Shown here one piece after another: positions 7,353 to 15,989 of a stretch of DNA of 64,000 nucleotides. Source of the DNA: JAGOUA01 sp964428975 (lineage in GTDB: Bacteria; Patescibacteriota; Patescibacteriia; 2-12-FULL-60-25). The stretch's first letter is position 1; the number at the start of each line of letters is the position of its first letter. The DNA lies in the NCBI GenBank assembly GCA_964428975.1, contig CAYSAI010000003.1, forward strand, positions 42,315 through 106,314, given 5' to 3'. The translations under genes and the position numbers were made by a program. The notes beneath the pieces are model-generated. The model did not search any database. It saw only the letters and a program-made list of their open reading frames with translations, and was not told the origin of the DNA.

Positions 7353-8123
7353 ATGGGAAAAAATCGAGATCGAAATCGGGCGGCCGCGGCACAGGACTTC
7401 TGGGCTGCTCAGGTGCAGCCCGTCGTGGGCGGCAGCGCCCTGAAGGACGGCGTACCGATCACGGCGCGACCGAAGGAGTTTCGGGTGGAGATCCTCCTCC
7501 CGAAGTTCATTCCGCTCGAAACGCGGGCACGCTTCGTGAAGCAGATGGGGCTCCACAGGGCCGCGTCCAAGAGCGAGCTCGACCCCGTGGAGGGTGCCGA
7601 GCGGATGATCGCCCGCGCCGAGCGAGCGGTCGAGGCGGGCACTGAGCAAATCTCGAACGTGCGAGCACCGCACGTCGGGGTGAGTCAGTTCCGCCCTATG
7701 TTCGGCAACGAGAGGAACCCGCGGGGAGCGATCCCTGGGGTGGGTTCGCTCGACCCGTTCTTCCTCAGTCTCGCGGGCGCGAAGCTCGTGATGGCAGAGG
7801 TACAGGCACACGAGAACGAGGACGAGGACGAAGATCGTCCAGATCGGAAGATCGTCCTCGTGTTCGCTCCGGCGCAGTCCGCGCGTCCCGCGCTTGCCGG
7901 CGGGGTAATGCGAGCGGTTTACGACTGGCTCATCGATCACGACGCCTTCCAAGGCGTGACGGTGTGGGACAACCGCGCCGATATGAAGGAGGGCGACGAG
8001 ATCGGGAACATCGTCGTCCAAGGGGTTCTGGCCCACCGCGATGCGGAGTTGAACTACTCCCTCCGCTTCAACGAGGTCTGGGTCGGCGAGGCCGTCCCGT
8101 TCGTCCCGCGTCGGCGTGGGTGA
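7353..8123 (+). CDS. Orphan GC-rich protein, unknown function
   Basis: A 256-residue soluble protein of no recognised family. AGGAG at 7342-7346 is 6 bases before the ATG at 7353, which decides the start; an ATG at 7347 abuts the ribosome site. A strongly acidic patch sits in the middle (HENEDEDEDRPD, about residues 150-162), followed by a hydrophobic strand (KIVLVFAP). The C-terminus ends in a basic cluster (PRRRG). Codon use is biased to C and G at third positions, unlike the downstream rplY. It has its own promoter and a terminator hairpin, forming a self-contained unit. Confidence 0.75.
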   Translation: MGKNRDRNRAAAAQDFWAAQVQPVVGGSALKDGVPITARPKEFRVEILLPKFIPLETRARFVKQMGLHRAASKSELDPVEGAERMIARAERAVEAGTEQISNVRAPHVGVSQFRPMFGNERNPRGAIPGVGSLDPFFLSLAGAKLVMAEVQAHENEDEDEDRPDRKIVLVFAPAQSARPALAGGVMRAVYDWLIDHDAFQGVTVWDNRADMKEGDEIGNIVVQGVLAHRDAELNYSLRFNEVWVGEAVPFVPRRRG

Positions 8124-8143
8124 GAAGAGACTAGCTTTCTGAG

Positions 8144-8187
8144 AGCCGTGAAGAGCCGCGTTCTGCGCACAGCTCTCACGGCTTTTC
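8144..8187 (+). terminator. Terminator-like hairpin after the gene at 7353
   Basis: AGCCGTGAAGAGC (8144-8156) pairs with GCTCTCACGGCT (8172-8183) with one bulge, followed by TTTT. Confidence 0.7.
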
Positions 8188-8231
8188 ACGTTCCTCTTCT
8201 TTTTGCATGACAGTCATGATACGGTTTCCTT

Positions 8232-8576
8232 ATGATCCCACGCGATATTGTTCAAAAATGCCCCTTTTGCGAGGTAGCGTATACAGAACGGAGTATCACT
8301 TCGCTCGGAAGCGACGGACATCTGTTTCGATTTCACGGAACGTGCGCCTCGTGTGGACGGTCTATCATGAGCTTTGTGACGGAACTCGCGGGTTGGGTGA
8401 GTTCGGTGGGCATGTTGACAGAACTTACGGCGTTCGAGGCGAAGCAACTTCCGGATCGTTCGCTCATTGATACGGACCTCTGTGTGCGTGCGCATCGCGT
8501 CTTTTTTGAACACGGACGTGAGGTGTGCCAGTTTCTTCAGAAACAAACGAAAAACCATTCCCCACAGCGCTCTTGA
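8232..8576 (+). CDS. Zinc-ribbon-like small protein
   Basis: A 114-residue protein with a four-cysteine zinc-ribbon pattern: CPFC at residues 10-13 and CASC at 38-41. The C-terminal half is helical and ends in a basic tail. This resembles small zinc-ribbon proteins common in CPR genomes, but I cannot assign a function. Its TGA stop (8574-8576) lies inside the -35 box of the rplY promoter. Confidence 0.7.
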   Translation: MIPRDIVQKCPFCEVAYTERSITSLGSDGHLFRFHGTCASCGRSIMSFVTELAGWVSSVGMLTELTAFEAKQLPDRSLIDTDLCVRAHRVFFEHGREVCQFLQKQTKNHSPQRS

Positions 8577-8601
8577 CGGAACAGCTCGTTTTCTCTATCG
8601 T
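8573..8601 (+). promoter_or_regulatory. Promoter of rplY, -35 box overlaps upstream stop codon
   Basis: TTGACG (8573-8578) and TATCGT (8596-8601) with a 17-base spacer. The TGA stop of the previous gene is inside the -35 hexamer. Confidence 0.75.
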
Positions 8602-8621
8602 ACGAACACTTTTTGCCTGCT

Positions 8622-9317
8622 ATGTATACCCTTTCTGCCACGTCTCGCGCCACGAAGCGCGCGAAAGATGAGTTCAAAAGTTTCCGTATCCCTGCCGTTT
8701 TGTACGGACAGGGCGTACTTCCTCAATCCGTATCCTTGCCACGCACAGAGTTCGTGCGTGTGCTCTCTGCGGCGGGGTATTCAAGTCTTATTGATGTATC
8801 TGTCGAAGGGGGCGCGATGGTCAAGGCTGTGATTAAGGCGGTGCAATCGCATCCGCTCACGCTCGATCCTATGCACGTGGATCTTCACCAAGTGCGTATG
8901 GATGAAGAAATGACGGCAGAAATTCCTCTCAAATTCATCGGAGAGTCAGCCGCGATGAAAGTGCTTGCGGGAACGCTCGTCAAATCACTCGACAAGGTGA
9001 CGGTGAAGTGTTTGCCGGCGAACTTGCCTCATGAAATCGAGGTGCAGCTTTCCATGCTCGCGACGTTCGAAGATGCGATCACGATTGCGGATTTGGTTCT
9101 TGGAACGGGAGTGGTCGTGGAAGGGGATGCGGGCGTAGTGATCGCGACGGTCGCGGCTCCACTCACGGAAGATCAATTGAAGAAGCTGGAAGAATCTTCC
9201 ATTGGCGATGTGACGGCCGTGAAGAGCGATGTAGACGAAAAACGCGCGGCGAAAGAAGCGATCGCGAAAGAAGCCGAAGTCAAAAAACCAGAAGGCAAGA
9301 AAGACACGAAAAAATAA
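8622..9317 (+). CDS. rplY: 50S ribosomal protein L25/CTC
   Basis: bL25 binds 5S rRNA on the large subunit. The N-terminal 5S-binding domain is seen in FRIPAVLYGQGV (about 21-32) and HPLTLDPMHVDLHQV (about 78-92). The longer CTC-type C-terminal domain follows (IPLKFIGESAA, LPHEIEVQLSML, ITIADLVL). The chain is 231 residues and ends in a lysine/alanine/glutamate-rich tail (AKEAIAKEAEVKKPEGKK), as in many CTC-form proteins. The start at 8622 is the first ATG; an in-frame TTG at 8613 is less likely. Confidence 0.93.
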   Translation: MYTLSATSRATKRAKDEFKSFRIPAVLYGQGVLPQSVSLPRTEFVRVLSAAGYSSLIDVSVEGGAMVKAVIKAVQSHPLTLDPMHVDLHQVRMDEEMTAEIPLKFIGESAAMKVLAGTLVKSLDKVTVKCLPANLPHEIEVQLSMLATFEDAITIADLVLGTGVVVEGDAGVVIATVAAPLTEDQLKKLEESSIGDVTAVKSDVDEKRAAKEAIAKEAEVKKPEGKKDTKK

Positions 9318-9319
9318 GC

Positions 9320-10414
9320 ATGAAGCACCACGATCCTTCTATACAACGTCCATCCGCACGACGCTTTGCGCTCGTGATGGTGGGCGTTGTGTGTTTTGGT
9401 TTTATGGTCGTCGGTATTCTCTACGCGATTTTGACGGGAGCCACGCGCCTGCTTGGGAATATTCCTGCGCCCGCCCCGCTCCCGATCGAAGAACCCGTGC
9501 GTATAACATCTTCCACGATCGAAGTGCCACGCATGCTCGATGGGGTGAGCGTTCTTCCTGGAATGGAAGCGCTGCGACCATGGGCGTTCATGATAGATAA
9601 TCAACCAGACGCACGGCCGGCGCTTGGGCTTGAACATGCATCTGTGGTGATTGAAGCACCGGTCGAAGGCGGAATTACGCGCTTTCTCGCGATTTTTGAT
9701 AGCAGCGTGAGCTCGACGAGCATTGGAGCTGTACGAAGCGCACGCCCGTATTTTGTCGAGTGGGCAGAAAGCTGGAAAGCGGTATTTGCACACGTAGGAG
9801 GGAGTCCCGAAGCGCTCGACAAGCTCACGCGTATTCCAAGCACGACGCTGCTTGATCTGAACGAGATGACGCGCGGTGAAGCGGCATTTCGTCGTGATCC
9901 TACGCGCGTATCTCCGCATCAGGTCCTCACGTCTGCCGAGCGTTTCAGAACGTTTCTTGCAGAAGATGCCACGCGTATGACAGGGCGATTTTCTTCGTGG
10001 CGCTATCGTGCTCCGCTCACCGTTTCGTCAACGGTGGATGTGGCGAGCGTGCGTATTCCGTATGGAGGTTCGTATTCTGTCCGATGGGTATTCGATGCTT
10101 CGATGGAGCAGTATCGTCGTTCACAAGGGGGAAAAGCGCTCTCTGTCGAGCCTCTTTTCGCCTCAAACGTAGTCGTTCTCAAAACTGAGGCGCAGATTCT
10201 CGATGAGAAAGGCCGTCTGAAATTGAAAACCGTCGGAAGTGGCGACCTCGTGCTCTATCGTGATGGAAAAAAATATCTTGGACGATGGCGACGTGCGGCG
10301 GGTGAGGTGATGCGATTCACGACAACGGACGGCAGTGATCTTGAGCTTGCTCCAGGTACGACGTGGATTGAAGTGACGACGAGCGATCTCACCTTCGCTG
10401 GATTAGAGTCCTGA
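9320..10414 (+). CDS. DUF3048 (YerB-like) membrane-anchored protein
   Basis: A 364-residue protein with one N-terminal membrane segment (about residues 17-43) and an extracytoplasmic DUF3048 domain. Recognisable motifs are RPWAFMIDNQPDARPALGL (about 86-104), EAPVEGGITRFLAIF (about 113-127) and IGAVRSARPYF, followed by FAHVGGSPEAL. The family includes Bacillus subtilis YerB, whose function is unknown. Here the anchor is a transmembrane helix, not a lipobox. It begins 2 bases after rplY and probably shares its transcript. Confidence 0.9.
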   Translation: MKHHDPSIQRPSARRFALVMVGVVCFGFMVVGILYAILTGATRLLGNIPAPAPLPIEEPVRITSSTIEVPRMLDGVSVLPGMEALRPWAFMIDNQPDARPALGLEHASVVIEAPVEGGITRFLAIFDSSVSSTSIGAVRSARPYFVEWAESWKAVFAHVGGSPEALDKLTRIPSTTLLDLNEMTRGEAAFRRDPTRVSPHQVLTSAERFRTFLAEDATRMTGRFSSWRYRAPLTVSSTVDVASVRIPYGGSYSVRWVFDASMEQYRRSQGGKALSVEPLFASNVVVLKTEAQILDEKGRLKLKTVGSGDLVLYRDGKKYLGRWRRAAGEVMRFTTTDGSDLELAPGTTWIEVTTSDLTFAGLES

Positions 10415-10423
10415 TCAGGAAAG

Positions 10424-10452
10424 TTGTTTTCTTCCCTGTATTTTGCTAGCCT
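10424..10452 (+). promoter_or_regulatory. Possible promoter of map
   Basis: TTGTTT (10424-10429) and TAGCCT (10447-10452) with a 17-base spacer, 6 bases before the map start codon. A modest match. Confidence 0.45.
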
Positions 10453-10458
10453 TCCGTC

Positions 10459-11250
10459 ATGTCCATGACGAAAACTCCGCAAGAAATCCTCCTCATGAAA
10501 GAGGGAGGTGCGCATCTCTCAACGATTTTGCGAGAGTTGCGTACGCTCTGCGTGCCTGGGGTTGGTACGGGGGAACTCGATAGAATTGCGCGTGAACGGA
10601 TGCAGGAAATTGGCGGAATTCCGTCGTTTTTAGGGTATCGTATCGACAAGAATAATCCGCCGTATCCTTGCGCGGTGTGCGTATCTATCAATGACGAGGT
10701 GGTGCACGGCCTTGCCCTTCCAAACCGTATCATTCAAAAGGGAGATGTGGTTGGACTGGATATCGGTATGTGGTTTCAGGGGCTCGCGACGGATATGGCG
10801 ACGACCGTGATTGCAGGAGGAACGCACGATTTGCGCAAGCAGATGCTCGTTCAAGACACGCGAGAAGCGCTCGTGCGAGGCGTGAGCGTCATCAAGGCAG
10901 GAGGATGGATTCACGATATTGGCGCGACTATTGAAGATTTCATCAAACCAAAAGGGTACGGCATTGTGAAAGATCTGGTGGGGCATGGCGTTGGGCACGC
11001 CGTGCACGAAGAACCAAACGTGCCGAACTATCGAGATACGTGGCTGCCACGACAACCGCTTCTTGAAGGGATGACGCTCGCTCTTGAGCCGATGATTACC
11101 CTCGGCACATGGAAAGTGCATACGAAGCGCGATACATGGACGATCGCGACGAATGATGGAAGTGTTTGCGCGCATTTTGAGGTGACGATTGCCGTAACGA
11201 AGGGGGGATTTGAGCTCATCACACCTTGGCCAGATACCGAGAGTGTGTGA
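10459..11250 (+). CDS. map: Methionine aminopeptidase, type I
   Basis: MetAP removes the initiator methionine from nascent proteins. The 263-residue chain shows the class-I metal site: the first Asp in DVVGLDIGMWFQGLATDMAT, with GLDIG and TDMA supplying the two aspartates. The remaining ligands are in GHGVGHAVHEEPNVPNY (His) and EGMTLALEPMI (Glu), plus the final Glu in CAHFEVTIAVT. There is no N-terminal zinc-finger extension. An ATG two codons in (10465) is an alternative start. Confidence 0.96.
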   Translation: MSMTKTPQEILLMKEGGAHLSTILRELRTLCVPGVGTGELDRIARERMQEIGGIPSFLGYRIDKNNPPYPCAVCVSINDEVVHGLALPNRIIQKGDVVGLDIGMWFQGLATDMATTVIAGGTHDLRKQMLVQDTREALVRGVSVIKAGGWIHDIGATIEDFIKPKGYGIVKDLVGHGVGHAVHEEPNVPNYRDTWLPRQPLLEGMTLALEPMITLGTWKVHTKRDTWTIATNDGSVCAHFEVTIAVTKGGFELITPWPDTESV

Positions 11251-11262
11251 TACTGTTTCCGT

Positions 11263-11535
11263 ATGCACGAACGTTTTTCCCCTGTTCCTATCCCGCCCCA
11301 TGAACCGATTACGCCCTTTCAAAAACGGATGCGTTTTCAAGCGAAGCTTATCGGTGCGTATCTCGCAAAGCACCAGCTTGACGAAGCATCTGCCCTGCAA
11401 TGGGTGGAAGACCATAGCGATCGCTTCGCTGAATTGTATACAGAGCATCAACACACCCTCGCAGAACGTCCGTGGGAAGATGATCAGGTAGTGGAAGCAT
11501 GGCTTACGATGATGGAACACGATACACGGCACTAA
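11263..11535 (+). CDS. Hypothetical protein before prfB
   Basis: A 90-residue acidic, helical protein with no recognised family. It begins 12 bases after map, and its TAA stop overlaps the prfB ATG by one base (TAATG), so map, this gene and prfB look like one operon with coupled translation. The middle (LDEASALQWVEDHSDRFAELY) is predicted helical. No function is proposed. Confidence 0.7.
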   Translation: MHERFSPVPIPPHEPITPFQKRMRFQAKLIGAYLAKHQLDEASALQWVEDHSDRFAELYTEHQHTLAERPWEDDQVVEAWLTMMEHDTRH

Positions 11536-12635
11536 TGGAACACGACCTTCTGATGCGCATTGATACGCTTCGCTCACGTCTGCAAGAGGCGTGGGAGATT
11601 TTACGATTGGATGACCTCGCGATCGAGAAACAAACGCTTGAGGTGGACGCGGAACGTCCAGATATGTGGAGCGAACCGGAAAAAGCCAAAACAACGCTTC
11701 AACGTTTGGCAGATGTGCGCACCACGCTCGATCGTTGGCATGTGTTTCGGCGAGATCTTCTCGAAGCGGAAGAAATGCTTCGTTTAGGCGAGGAAAAACA
11801 CGACACGTCGATGCGAGAGCTTTTACAAGAACAGGTTGCACAGCTTGAAAAAACGTTTCAAGAACAAGAATTCGAGCTGCTTTTTTCCGGAAAACACGAC
11901 GATCGTTCGGCGATTATGGCGATTCATGCCGGTGCGGGCGGTACGGACGCGCAAGATTGGGCGGAAATGCTCTTGCGGATGTACGTTCGCTATGCGGAAC
12001 AAAAATCGTGGCGTGTAAAAATGCTTGATGAATCACGCGGCGGTGAGGCAGGGATTAAGTCTGTCACACTCATGATCGAGGGGCGTCATGCGTATGGACA
12101 TCTCCACGGAGAGGCGGGCGTACATCGTCTTGTGCGGCAGTCTCCCTTTAATGCCGATGCGCTTCGTCAAACATCGTTTGCGCTTGTGGAAGTCCTTCCA
12201 GAACTGGATGAGAGTGTTGCGATTGCTATCAAGCCGGATGATTTACGCATCGATACGTTTATGAGCGGTGGCAAGGGTGGGCAATCGGTGAATACTACGT
12301 ATTCCGCCGTACGTATTGTGCATTTGCCGACGGGTATTACGGTGTCTTGTCAAAACGAACGTTCGCAAACGCAAAACAAGGCGCTCGCGATGACGATTCT
12401 GCGCGGCAAGCTGATGAAACTTCAAGAGGAAGAAAAACAAAAAGAGAAACAGCAGTTACGAGGCTCGTATCAAAGTGCGGAGTGGGGAAACCAGATTCGT
12501 TCGTACGTGCTGCATCCGTATAAGATGGTGAAAGACCATCGAACGAACGTCGAAACATCGCAAGCGGAAGAGGTGCTTGATGGCGCGCTCGATGCGTTTA
12601 TCGAGGGCGAGCTTCGCTGGAAGGCGAAGGGGTAA
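11535..12635 (+). CDS. prfB: Peptide chain release factor 2
   Basis: RF2 ends translation at UAA and UGA. The 366-residue protein has the RF2 tripeptide SPF in QSPFNADALRQTSF and the catalytic GGQ in SGGKGGQSVNTTYSAVRI. The conserved HAGAGGTDAQDWAEML segment marks domain 2. The reading frame is continuous from the ATG at 11535, so the programmed +1 frameshift that autoregulates prfB in many bacteria is absent. An active RF2 fits the use of TGA as stop here and argues against the recoded TGA of Gracilibacteria and SR1. Confidence 0.96.
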   Translation: MEHDLLMRIDTLRSRLQEAWEILRLDDLAIEKQTLEVDAERPDMWSEPEKAKTTLQRLADVRTTLDRWHVFRRDLLEAEEMLRLGEEKHDTSMRELLQEQVAQLEKTFQEQEFELLFSGKHDDRSAIMAIHAGAGGTDAQDWAEMLLRMYVRYAEQKSWRVKMLDESRGGEAGIKSVTLMIEGRHAYGHLHGEAGVHRLVRQSPFNADALRQTSFALVEVLPELDESVAIAIKPDDLRIDTFMSGGKGGQSVNTTYSAVRIVHLPTGITVSCQNERSQTQNKALAMTILRGKLMKLQEEEKQKEKQQLRGSYQSAEWGNQIRSYVLHPYKMVKDHRTNVETSQAEEVLDGALDAFIEGELRWKAKG

Positions 12636-12644
12636 TTCTTTTCT

Positions 12645-13130
12645 ATGTCTCCAAAACCCACCCATCTCTACCACGGCTCTCTCCACAAAATCACGGGCCC
12701 CTTGGAGCCTATCTTGCTTGCATCCTCACCCAACCACATCCATACAGAAGCGGCTGTTTTCGCGACGGAGAATATCGCCATCGCGAGTCTTTTTTTGTCT
12801 CCTGTAGAGACGCTCGTAAGCGTGGGTTTCGAGGAGGGGATCGCCTACATCTGTATTTGGGGCACTCCAGAAGAGTTTCGCGAGAAAGACACGGGAGCCT
12901 ATATGTACATTTTGCCTGCAAAAACGTTCGAAAAACGAGGAAAAGCGTACGAATGGCAAAGTCGCGAGGCGGTTGTTCCTGATGAAGTGCGATTTCTTCC
13001 CTCGGTGCTTGATGGTATGAAAGAGCTAGGTGTGCAGATCTATTTTATCACGGATGATGAGCTGTTTGATCGTATTCAAGCGCAAACCGATGGGAGATTG
13101 GAGATGTTGGAGAGCGTGGGGAGGTATTGA
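12645..13130 (+). CDS. Hypothetical protein with ART-like N-terminal motif
   Basis: A 161-residue protein starting LYHGSLHKITGPLEP, followed by AAVFATENIAIASLFL. YHG(S/T) plus VFAT and a small-residue helix resembles the N-terminal half of some ADP-ribosyltransferase-fold proteins. This is a resemblance by eye, and no complete catalytic triad can be assigned. The C-terminal half (PDEVRFLPSVLDGMKELGVQIYFIT) may be a separate alpha/beta element. It lies 9 bases after prfB and converges with the gene at 13134. Confidence 0.65.
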   Translation: MSPKPTHLYHGSLHKITGPLEPILLASSPNHIHTEAAVFATENIAIASLFLSPVETLVSVGFEEGIAYICIWGTPEEFREKDTGAYMYILPAKTFEKRGKAYEWQSREAVVPDEVRFLPSVLDGMKELGVQIYFITDDELFDRIQAQTDGRLEMLESVGRY

Positions 13131-13133
13131 GGA

Positions 13134-13697
13134 CTAACCAACATTCCACGTCAGCCAATGGGACAAATGTCGTCGAAAATAGAGAGCGTCGCGGAGAGGG
13201 CGCAGCGTCTCAATAAGAAGTTTTGCCTCGAGCACATCGCTTGGAAGAGCGGTATGTGAAACGTCTCGCCACGGAATATCTCGCGCACGACGAGCTTTCT
13301 GAAGCTCCTGCCAAGCAGCAAGATACAGGGCGTCGATTCTGGTCGTGGCACGTTCCGCTTCTTGATCTTTCTGATCGTTCGAAAAAACTTGCGCAAAAAG
13401 TGCCGTGTCATCGCTTGAAAACGAACGCTCGTGAATATGGGCGAGCAGTTCCACGTCGGAAAGGGCAGGATACTGAAACCAGCTGATCGCACGAAGGTAT
13501 AATCGCGTATCGGCGAGACTTGCTTTTGGAAGAGGGTGTTCTTGAGCGAGGTGTTTCGCGAGATCATCCATCAAAAACGCTTCGGCAGGCCATGTTTGGC
13601 AGTCGAGAACATCTTCGCAGAGATCGCCTTGCGCACGCGACGCGAGGTAGGCGTTCACCTTGTTGATGCTGGGGATATGTTCAGGAGCGATGGGCAT
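13134..13697 (-). CDS. Hypothetical helical protein downstream of era
   Basis: A 187-residue protein, mostly helical, with many Leu, Ala, Asp and Glu residues and no recognised domain. It overlaps the 3' end of era by 17 bases and is codirectional, so it is probably translated from the same messenger. It ends 3 bases from the converging gene at 12645. No transmembrane segment is seen. Confidence 0.7.
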   Translation of the reverse strand: MPIAPEHIPSINKVNAYLASRAQGDLCEDVLDCQTWPAEAFLMDDLAKHLAQEHPLPKASLADTRLYLRAISWFQYPALSDVELLAHIHERSFSSDDTALFAQVFSNDQKDQEAERATTRIDALYLAAWQELQKARRARDIPWRDVSHTALPSDVLEAKLLIETLRPLRDALYFRRHLSHWLTWNVG

Positions 13698-14565
13698 AGA
13701 GAAAATGTTTCATCCAATCTGCATCTACCTCGACGCGCAGTTTCAAGAATACTTTTTTCCCCATGGAAATCTCGAATTCTTTTCGCGCATCCGTACCGAT
13801 GAGCTTAATCATGCTGCCACCAGCACCAATCAAGATTTTCTTGTAGCGATCTTCGGTGGTCCAGATCGTTGCAGAAATATGCTCGATGTCATTTTGTTGT
13901 TCTAGATCGTTGATTTCGACCTTGAGCGTATAGGGAAGCTCTTGTCGCAAGCGTAAAAACGCTTTCTCACGAATAAGTTCCGCCATCCATTCTCGATGCG
14001 AGAGGTCGGTGAGTTGAAGCGGAGGATAGAACCATTCGCCCGTCGGAAGAAGTTCAAACAGCGCATCCACGACGCGATTCAGTTCTTTGTGTCCAAGTGC
14101 GGAAATCGCGAGCGTTTCTTCTTGTTCCACCTGGATCGCCTGCATATCATCCATAAACGGACGTTCCTCGAGAGGAAGATCGCACTTGTTGATGAGCAAA
14201 ATCACCGGAATATGCGCGTGAGCGAGAAGGGTTTGTAAGTGTGTTTCTTCCACACCTGGGGCGCGCGTGGGGTCAACGACGTAGAGAATCGCTTCAATAC
14301 CCTCGAGCTGTTCTTTCACGAGCTGGTTTAAGCGTTGTGAAAGTGCATCTTTCTTTTGAAGAAACACTCCCGGCGTATCTACGAACACGATCTGTCCACG
14401 CGCTTCGTCGGTGAGAATGCCACGTATCGGCAGACGTGTAGTTTGGGGTTTTGGTGTGACAATCGCAATTTTGCTACCAACAAGCGCGTTTAACAGCGTG
14501 GATTTCCCCACGTTCGAACGCCCAACGAGCGCGACGAACCCAGATTTTGTAAGCGAAACAGACAT
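13681..14565 (-). CDS. era: GTPase Era
   Basis: Era helps 16S rRNA maturation and 30S assembly. The 294-residue protein has G1 GRSNVGKS (about 15-22), G2 PQTTRLPIRG, G3 FVDTPG, G4 NKCD and G5 ISALGHKEL. These are followed by a C-terminal KH domain, KILIGAGGSMIKLIGTDARK. The effector region has TTRLPIRG where most Era proteins have TTRxRIxGI. It lies between the rRNA methyltransferase and a hypothetical gene on the same strand. Confidence 0.95.
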   Translation of the reverse strand: MSVSLTKSGFVALVGRSNVGKSTLLNALVGSKIAIVTPKPQTTRLPIRGILTDEARGQIVFVDTPGVFLQKKDALSQRLNQLVKEQLEGIEAILYVVDPTRAPGVEETHLQTLLAHAHIPVILLINKCDLPLEERPFMDDMQAIQVEQEETLAISALGHKELNRVVDALFELLPTGEWFYPPLQLTDLSHREWMAELIREKAFLRLRQELPYTLKVEINDLEQQNDIEHISATIWTTEDRYKKILIGAGGSMIKLIGTDARKEFEISMGKKVFLKLRVEVDADWMKHFLYAHRS

Positions 14566-14577
14566 AGCGAGAGCGTA

Positions 14578-15966
14578 TCACGAGATGTCGTTTGATGCAC
14601 GTCGCCGAAGCGTATGGACGACTTCCATGTGTGGCGTATGCGGAAAAAGATCGAACGCCTGCACGCGTTCAAGCGTATAGGCTTTTTCGAGTTCCGGCCA
14701 TTCTTTCAAAAACGAATGATAGTTGCAGGAAACGTACACCACACGTGCGGGCCCATGTTCGATGAGAGCGCGCAATGCCTTTGGATGAAGTCCCGCGCGT
14801 GGAGGGTCGATGATCGCCGCATCCGCACGCCACGCGCCCGTCGGCAACGCTTCGACGGCACCGCTCAAAAACGTACAACGGTCCATCACGAAGTTTTGCT
14901 CGGCATTCACGAGTGCTTCACTCACCGCGAAGGCGTCGAGCTCCTGTCCAAAGACGGTTGCGCCTCGTTTCGCAAGCGCGATACCAAAAAATCCAATCCC
15001 TCCATAGAGATCAAGCACGTGTTTGCTAGAAACATCTCCCAGTTCGTCGAGAACAGCTGTTTGAAGAACGCTCGCCATCACGGTATTCGTTTGAAAAAAA
15101 GCGTTCGGATGAATGCGATAGCGCACGCCATTCACCTCTTCCTCAAGATGGAGAGCTCCATGAAGCGCTTCGCAGGATTCTGCGTAAGACACATCCGTTG
15201 GTTTCGTATTCTCGCCAAGGATAAGCGACGTACAAAGAGGCGCAAACGCTTCGATGAGCTTTGCGCGATCTTGGAGAGAGACGGCTTTCGCATCGCTCAC
15301 AAGAAGATGGATAAGACGTTGCCCCGTGTTTCGCCCAAGTCGAACGATGACGTAACGAAACTGCCCTGTATGACGACGCGCGTCCCACGGTTCCCACGCA
15401 AGTTCTTGCGCAAGACGACGTGCTGTATCAAGAATCACGGGCGTGGTTTTATCTAGCAAAAGACAGGTGGAAAGATTGAGATAGCGGTTCCAGCTGCCGT
15501 ATTCTTTCAAACCGAGTTCTCCTTTCCATCCAACGGCATAATCCATGCGGTTGCGGAAGGAAAGGGGAGTGGCGCCCCCTGCTCCCGAAACCCCCTCATT
15601 CCCCCTTATCAGGGGGAGGTCAGAGCGGAAGTGATCAGAGTCCGCATACGCCTTCTGGAGCATTCCTTCCTTCAGCTTCAGCTGCCCTTCATACGAAAGC
15701 GCTTGCCAAAGGCAGCCGCCGCACACGTTCGCATGAGGGCAGGGCGCCTCTACACGATCTGATGCACCTTCGTGGACACGTTCCAGCCGCGCGATCCACA
15801 TGCCTGCATCGCGTTTCACGAACGTGGCGTCGATCACATCACCCGGAAACGTAAACGGCACAGCAACACGTCGCACCTCGCCATTTGCGATCGTGTATTC
15901 GAAAACGCCGCGCCCTTTTTGGTCGACGCTCGTGATCGTTCCGTGGAGGATGTCTCCGTATTTCAT
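14578..15966 (-). CDS. TRAM-domain 23S rRNA (uracil-C5)-methyltransferase (RumA family)
   Basis: This enzyme methylates uracil C5 in rRNA with SAM. Residues 1-60 form the TRAM domain. The Fe-S cysteines appear in CPHANVCGGCLW (about residues 75-86). The Rossmann domain has DLYGGIGFFGIALA. The catalytic part shows DPPRAGLHPKALRAL, VYVSCN with the nucleophilic Cys, and DLFPHTPHMEVVHTL. The 462-residue chain carries an unusual in-frame stretch, DLPLIRGNEG, encoded by a palindromic repeat (15588-15624) also found at 22344. It lies just before the conserved FRNRMDYAVG strand. RlmD, RlmCD or TrmA-like specificity cannot be told from sequence alone. Confidence 0.93.
   Translation of the reverse strand: MKYGDILHGTITSVDQKGRGVFEYTIANGEVRRVAVPFTFPGDVIDATFVKRDAGMWIARLERVHEGASDRVEAPCPHANVCGGCLWQALSYEGQLKLKEGMLQKAYADSDHFRSDLPLIRGNEGVSGAGGATPLSFRNRMDYAVGWKGELGLKEYGSWNRYLNLSTCLLLDKTTPVILDTARRLAQELAWEPWDARRHTGQFRYVIVRLGRNTGQRLIHLLVSDAKAVSLQDRAKLIEAFAPLCTSLILGENTKPTDVSYAESCEALHGALHLEEEVNGVRYRIHPNAFFQTNTVMASVLQTAVLDELGDVSSKHVLDLYGGIGFFGIALAKRGATVFGQELDAFAVSEALVNAEQNFVMDRCTFLSGAVEALPTGAWRADAAIIDPPRAGLHPKALRALIEHGPARVVYVSCNYHSFLKEWPELEKAYTLERVQAFDLFPHTPHMEVVHTLRRRASNDIS
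15588..15624. repeat. 37-base palindromic repeat inside a gene
   Basis: These 37 bases are identical to 22344-22380. The core is CCCCCTTATCAGGGGGAGG, a near-palindrome. The copy sits in frame inside the rRNA methyltransferase gene. Confidence 0.9.
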
Positions 15967-15989
15967 GAGAGGAGAGTAGCGAAAATGTA

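Noticed and set aside
11499..11560. Programmed frameshift site in prfB
   Set aside because: The frame from 11535 is continuous, with no internal in-frame TGA, so no frameshift is needed.
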